Assembly: GCA_902826945.1 (NCBI GenBank)
Contig: CADEGS010000211.1
Span: 1-7,786 of the forward strand
DNA: 7,786 bases
Direction of reading: 5' to 3'
From: an uncultured bacterium
Lineage (GTDB): Bacteria > Planctomycetota > UBA1135 > GCA-002686595
Below are positions 6,557 to 7,786 of the stretch, piece after piece. Below the pieces are notes generated by a model. The model was not told the DNA's origin and made no database searches. It worked only from the letters and a program-made list of their open reading frames with translations. The translations under genes and the position numbers were made by a program. The first letter of the stretch is position 1, and every line of letters begins with the position of its first letter.

Positions 6557-7786
6557 ATGCGCACCCTCCTCAGCCGCTTCTCCGAAGACTTCGTCCGCGC
6601 CCTGCGACCGCTGCTGCGCCCCCTCGAGGAGACGGCCGACACGCTGGCGCGCGCCGTGCAGGACGTGCCCGGCCGCGGCGAGCTGCCCGACCTGCGCGAG
6701 ATCCGCCACCAGCTCCAGGTGCTGGTGGACAAGGTCGAGGACCAGCACGCCTTCGTGCTGATCTTCGGCCCGCTGAAGAGCGGCAAGTCCACCCTGATGA
6801 ACGCGCTGGCCGCGGCCTACGTCAGCGAGGTCTCGAGCCTGCCCGCCTACCCGTGCATGGTCTACGTCACGCACGCGGCCGAGCGCGGCTTCCAGGTCAC
6901 GCGCTACGACGGCACGGAGGAGGCCTTCGCCGACCCGCGCGAGCTGGCGGCCTTCGTCGAGCGCGCGCACGGCGCCCTGGTCGAGGCGCTGCGGCGCGCC
7001 GAGGAGTCGGGCCTCGCGTTCGACCCGGCCACGCACTTCCCGCAGGCCATCCGGCGCGTGGACGTGCGCGTCCCGGCGCCGGCGCTCGAGCGCTCCGGCG
7101 CGGTGCTGGTGGACACGCCCGGCCTCTACAGCCGCATGAAGTTCGGCTACGCGCGCATGACGCGCGACTTCCGCAACGCCGCCGCCAGCGCGATCTTCGT
7201 CGTGAAGAGCGACAACCTGTTCCTCGAGCAGGTGTTCGAGGAGTTCAACGAGCTGCTCGACCTCTTCAGCCGCATCTTCCTCGTCGTGAACGTGGACAGC
7301 GGCAAGCTCGACCTCTCGCCCGAGGGCGAGCTCGTTCCGAGCGTCGAGAGCCGCGACCCCGAGCGCATCGTGGCCGCCTTCCGCGACTACGCCATGAGCG
7401 CGCCCTTGCAGCGCGCGGCGTCCGAGGGCCGGCTGCGCATCTACCCGATCGACCTCTTGCGCGCGGCGAGCGAGCGCCTGCAGCGCGCGGGCGCCGCGCC
7501 GGACGACGAGGCCGAGGCCGCTCCCGACACCGCCGACGCGGCGGGCGGCTTCGCGGCCTTCCTGGGCGACCTGACGCGCTTCCTGAACAGCACCGACTAC
7601 ATGGTCGCCTTCGTGGACGACAGCCTGCGCCGCGCCGAGACGCTGCTCGGCGAGACGGGCGAGTGGATGGAGCGCGAGGCCGTGCGCCGCATCGCGAGCG
7701 AGCTCGAGACGGCCTGGGCCGCCAAGCGCGCCGCCGACCGCCGGCGCGAGGCCGTCGAGCGCCTGTCGGAGTTCGGCTGGGAGAGC
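6557..7786 (+). CDS. Dynamin-family GTPase (3' end outside window)
   Basis: 410 codons are visible, with no stop before the right edge. A helical N-terminal segment (about 1-62) precedes a large-GTPase domain. The G1/P-loop is GPLKSGKST (71-79) after the strand AFVLIF. The switch-I region is around SSLPAYPCMVYVTH (93-106). G3 is DTPGL (186-190) after the strand AVLV. The expected G4 position reads VVNVDSGK (243-250) in place of the usual N/TKxD. An acidic Ala-rich linker (about 311-330) and a helical region rich in Arg and Glu (about 350 to the edge) would begin the stalk. Bacterial dynamin-like proteins bind and reshape membranes and often act as pairs encoded side by side, so the next gene outside the window may be a partner. 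The start has GGAG eight bases upstream. It has no obvious link to the divergent surface-protein genes. A related large GTPase rather than a true dynamin remains possible. Confidence 0.85.
   Translation, partial: MRTLLSRFSEDFVRALRPLLRPLEETADTLARAVQDVPGRGELPDLREIRHQLQVLVDKVEDQHAFVLIFGPLKSGKSTLMNALAAAYVSEVSSLPAYPCMVYVTHAAERGFQVTRYDGTEEAFADPRELAAFVERAHGALVEALRRAEESGLAFDPATHFPQAIRRVDVRVPAPALERSGAVLVDTPGLYSRMKFGYARMTRDFRNAAASAIFVVKSDNLFLEQVFEEFNELLDLFSRIFLVVNVDSGKLDLSPEGELVPSVESRDPERIVAAFRDYAMSAPLQRAASEGRLRIYPIDLLRAASERLQRAGAAPDDEAEAAPDTADAAGGFAAFLGDLTRFLNSTDYMVAFVDDSLRRAETLLGETGEWMEREAVRRIASELETAWAAKRAADRRREAVERLSEFGWES

Noticed and set aside
4767..6761. + strand frame of 664 codons opposite the glycosyltransferase
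   Set aside because: Its translation is a highly charged Arg/Glu/Gln/Ala string typical of reversed GC-rich coding sequence. Its end runs out of frame through the dynamin start.
4435..6792. Minus frame of 785 codons overlapping the glycosyltransferase
   Set aside because: It is an out-of-frame shadow: a low-complexity Arg/Ala/Pro translation, while the other frame gives TM segments and GT-C motifs.
6353..7036. Minus frame of 227 codons opposite the dynamin-like gene
   Set aside because: It is antisense to the P-loop region and has no recognisable domain. The + frame has GTPase motifs and a Shine-Dalgarno.

Overview
This is a very GC-rich bacterial window with strong G/C bias at third codon positions. 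The protein families suggest Planctomycetota: two secreted M43 metalloproteases sharing a C-terminal module that ends in a 'LSNA.DL.IGL'-type motif, a lipoprotein of the sulfatase superfamily, and a planctomycete-style GT-C membrane glycosyltransferase. This assignment comes from protein style rather than a marker gene. Myxococcota or a related GC-rich lineage cannot be excluded.

The minus strand is read from right to left. It holds (i) a GT-C/GT39-like polytopic membrane glycosyltransferase (6356 to 4479), (ii) a secreted pappalysin-type M43 zinc metalloprotease (4319 to 2967), and (iii) a strong intrinsic terminator just beyond it (2912 to 2871). A second, paralogous M43 metalloprotease follows (2647 to 1358). 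After 56 bp comes (iv) a lipoprotein of the sulfatase/alkaline-phosphatase superfamily that runs off the left edge. The two proteases are a tandem duplication, alignable over about 1.16 kb with an offset of about 1.61 kb. The terminator separates them into two transcription units, and the downstream protease probably shares its mRNA with the sulfatase-like gene.

The plus strand carries one gene, divergent from the glycosyltransferase and starting at 6557. It encodes a dynamin-like GTPase cut off by the right edge after 410 codons. A reasonable sigma70-like promoter and a good Shine-Dalgarno sequence precede it.

The minus-strand genes look like cell-surface or exoprotein functions: polyprenyl-phosphate-dependent glycosylation, two exported proteases with a possible cysteine-switch latency motif, and a membrane-anchored sulfatase-fold hydrolase with Thr at the nucleophile position. 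A shared role in processing or digesting surface or environmental glycoproteins is inference. The dynamin-like protein is probably unrelated to them and belongs to membrane remodelling. I saw no tRNA, rRNA, CRISPR array, transposase or integrase. Almost all other long open frames are antisense or out-of-frame shadows produced by the high GC content.
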